NCBI GenBank assembly: GCA_012934845.2
Contig: WNNJ02003072.1
Location: 1 to 64,000, forward strand
DNA: 64,000 bases
Direction: 5' to 3'
DNA from: Pomphorhynchus laevis
Lineage: Eukaryota > Acanthocephala > Palaeacanthocephala > Echinorhynchida > Pomphorhynchidae
Shown: in pieces, positions 62,680 through 64,000 of the stretch
Layout: each line of letters opens with the position of its first letter
Position numbering within the stretch: position 1 is the first letter of the stretch
Notes under the pieces: model-generated
Databases searched by the model: none
Told to the model about the DNA's origin: nothing
Seen by the model: only the letters and a program-made list of their open reading frames with translations
Translations under genes and position numbers: made by a program

Positions 62680-62835
62680 AATCATTTAAATAATTTAATA
62701 GATACATATTTTAAACTAGGTTACTATAAAAATAACATCAAGCAGAAAATAGTAAAATATATAAATCAACACAATAATATAAAGAATAAATTTAAACTCT
62801 TAAGTGGCAAATTTTTATGGATGGATAATAAATAA
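62680..62835 (+). pseudogene. C-terminal end of a plus-strand Naiad RT
   Basis: Fifty-one codons ending 'GKFLWMDNK' plus TAA, matching the end of the minus-strand Naiad RT (37,683-37,840). Its 5' side is cut by the junction with B''. 5'-truncated copies placed ahead of a longer copy are common in Penelope-like elements. Confidence 0.8.
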
Positions 62836-62902
62836 TATACTTTGCATTAGAATAAGATACTAGATAGTTATTTCAGAGGAAATACATCATTAGCATGTAT
62901 TT

Positions 62903-62959
62903 GGCCCCGCTGCTATGTTGGGTAGAGGAGTTAGGGGCCGAAACCTGATAGCATAGCAG
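62903..62959 (+). ncRNA. Second copy of the candidate pseudoknotted motif
   Basis: Arms: ggcccc 62,903-62,908, ctgctatg 62,910-62,917, ggggcc 62,934-62,939, catagcag 62,952-62,959. The segment between the second and third arms differs from the other copy at one base, and differences increase downstream of the fourth arm. The motif sits between the coding ends of two head-to-tail Naiads. Confidence 0.5.
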
Positions 62960-63188
62960 TTCCTCCTGATGACCTCTAATTCTTATTCTGATACAACGTC
63001 TGTTATTTATTAGTCAATTCATAAAAATGACGTTTATTTTAAATTTTATTTTTTATTTTATTTTTTCAACTTGATTTAAATTATAGAAAATCTAAAAACA
63101 ATTTTTAATTTTATTATTTAATTATTAAATTTTGATTTAGCATTATTATGATTTGTTTATTTTATAATTATATTAAATACGTAGACTC

Positions 63189-63205
63189 AGTTAGCTGATT
63201 TAATT
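63189..63205 (+). other. 17-bp junction motif between head-to-tail Naiads
   Basis: agttagctgatttaatt occurs once here, at the join. Its reverse complement occurs at both outer ends of the minus-strand element (37,311 and 51,070). It is the shared terminus of the element rather than a target duplication, because the flanks differ at the three sites. Confidence 0.65.
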
Positions 63206-63401
63206 TGTTCTACTGACATGTTATTATCGACCTGTGGACTTTGGTTTCCCGGTAATATGACCTCTGTTAGAAATACTGAAACTATGTATTATTGGTTACG
63301 ACTTTACTATTATTTTTCCTTATTTTCAAACAAGCATGAATTATTAATTCTTAAAAAAGGGAGAAGTTTGCATCCCAAGGTGCTTACACTTTAAAATGTA
63401 A
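63206..63401 (+). promoter_or_regulatory. 5' leader of the downstream plus-strand Naiad
   Basis: Reverse complement of 50,875-51,069, with a few base differences. Confidence 0.7.
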
Positions 63402-63628
63402 ACTGCTTCACGTGATCACGTTTAAGAGACCAGGTAATGGCCAATAGCTAGGTCGCGTAGCGCGTGGAGTGAAGGTGGTAGATCTTTATAGATCTTGTTC
63501 CAGCCTGCAACCGCCTTAAGCAGGGCAGCCCCCTGTCAGATGCTGCTGGATGGCCCGTTGTAAGTTTAGTCTGAGTCAACTAAACTAGGTGGCGACACCG
63601 AAAAAGCAACGTTAAAAATTATGACTTA
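63402..63628 (+). repeat. Single 227-bp Naiad leader unit
   Basis: One unit only, in sense, with the acgtgatcacgt palindrome, agatctttatagatct, tgagtca in a hairpin loop, and the ggtggcgacacc hairpin. It ends 8 bp before the start codon. Confidence 0.8.
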
Positions 63629-63636
63629 AAAGTTAC

Positions 63637-64000
63637 ATGTACTCAACAATATTGGAAAAATACGTAAGTACTAATGATTTCAATTTTAGATCTTTTAAAT
63701 GTAACAGAAAAAATTGTATAGTTTGTGATGTTATAAATAATAATAATTGTATCGTAAGTAATACGACAAACAAATGTTTTTCATTAAATATTAATAATAA
63801 TTGTAACTGCAATACCGCAAGTGTAGTGTATCTTATACAATGTACATGTGGATTGCAATATATAGGAAAAACATATCAAATGTTAAAAACTAGGTTTAGG
63901 CAACACATATATAATATACAGCATAATAGTCAAACTATATTTCATAAACATATGAGATTAATAGGACATGATATTAAAAACTGTAAATTATTTATTTTAG
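63637..64000 (+). CDS. N-terminal part of a Naiad protein: cysteine cluster and GIY-YIG nuclease (runs off the window)
   Basis: The ATG at 63,637 opens a frame that stays open to the window end (121 codons). Residues C22, C27 and C30 form the cluster. 'DVINNNNCIV' (31-40) holds the AAT run that is the retrotransposon landing site in the other copy. VVYLI (63-67) and YIGKT (75-79), with R86 and H90, are the GIY-YIG core. The catalytic Glu expected later lies just beyond or at the edge. An in-frame stop upstream supports this start. This copy shows the native joining of the two parts separated in the minus-strand element. Whether the rest is whole is outside the window. Confidence 0.85.
   Translation, partial: MYSTILEKYVSTNDFNFRSFKCNRKNCIVCDVINNNNCIVSNTTNKCFSLNINNNCNCNTASVVYLIQCTCGLQYIGKTYQMLKTRFRQHIYNIQHNSQTIFHKHMRLIGHDIKNCKLFIL

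Larger units (their letters stand above)
62836..63205 (+). other. 3' untranslated region of the upstream plus-strand Naiad
   Basis: Matches 37,311-37,682 in reverse complement. It ends at the 17-bp motif (63,189-63,205), shared with the start of the next copy. Confidence 0.75.

Noticed and set aside
62935-62985. Hammerhead ribozyme in the Naiad 3' region ('gaaacc' and 'cctgatga')
   Set aside because: Both core strings occur, but in an order and spacing (about 20 nt, no helix III or I) that cannot form a type I, II or III hammerhead.
63575-63612. Hammerhead-like ggtg/cacc hairpin followed by GAAA in the 227-bp unit
   Set aside because: It resembles helix II plus GAAA, but the bases before the stem do not match CUGANGA.

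Overview
The window looks like repeat-rich, AT-rich nuclear DNA from an invertebrate animal. The evidence is a long higher-order satellite array, an animal-type non-LTR (LINE) fragment, a Penelope-like element with an N-terminal GIY-YIG nuclease (the Naiad arrangement, known mainly from invertebrates), and several non-LTR retrotransposons whose C-terminus resembles a restriction-like endonuclease. I found no host protein gene, rRNA, tRNA or CRISPR. The phylum cannot be fixed from the sequence; the CR1-like LINE fragment recalls flatworm elements, but that is only an impression.

Layout. Bases 1-35,978 are one head-to-tail satellite. Its higher-order unit is about 2.34 kb, made of six monomers of about 345-364 bp plus one truncated monomer of about 187 bp. 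Fifteen whole units and one partial unit are present. Next comes a decayed CR1/Jockey-type reverse transcriptase fragment (35,979-36,930, minus) and about 380 bp with no recognised content. From 37,311 to 51,086 lies one Naiad-type Penelope-like element on the minus strand. It is split by a 9.9-kb nest (about 40,194-50,087) of three related RLE-type retrotransposons, here called A (plus, broken), C (minus, intact 1028 aa) and B (minus, intact 986 aa). The nest sits in an AAT-rich run that encodes asparagines in the Naiad N-terminal region.

Right side. After 51,086 the satellite resumes for about 2.7 kb. A block made of 3'-truncated B, the Naiad 5' region and satellite is then tandemly repeated with a period of 6,236 bp (53,780-60,015, continuing into a third B copy that ends at 62,674). 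At about 62,675 the orientation flips: the C-terminal end of a plus-strand Naiad is followed head-to-tail by the 5' region and GIY-YIG start of another plus-strand Naiad, which runs off the window.

How the parts relate. The mobile elements supply their own reverse transcriptases and endonucleases, and nothing here forms a host pathway. The array has been shaped by unequal exchange, insertion of elements into elements, and short fold-back (templated) insertions, which recur at several rearrangement junctions. The points most worth follow-up are the permuted Naiad with a conserved pseudoknot-like motif in its 3' region and 227-bp promoter-proximal repeats, the two intact RLE-type ORFs with a cysteine-cluster N-terminus, and the recurrent fold-back scars.
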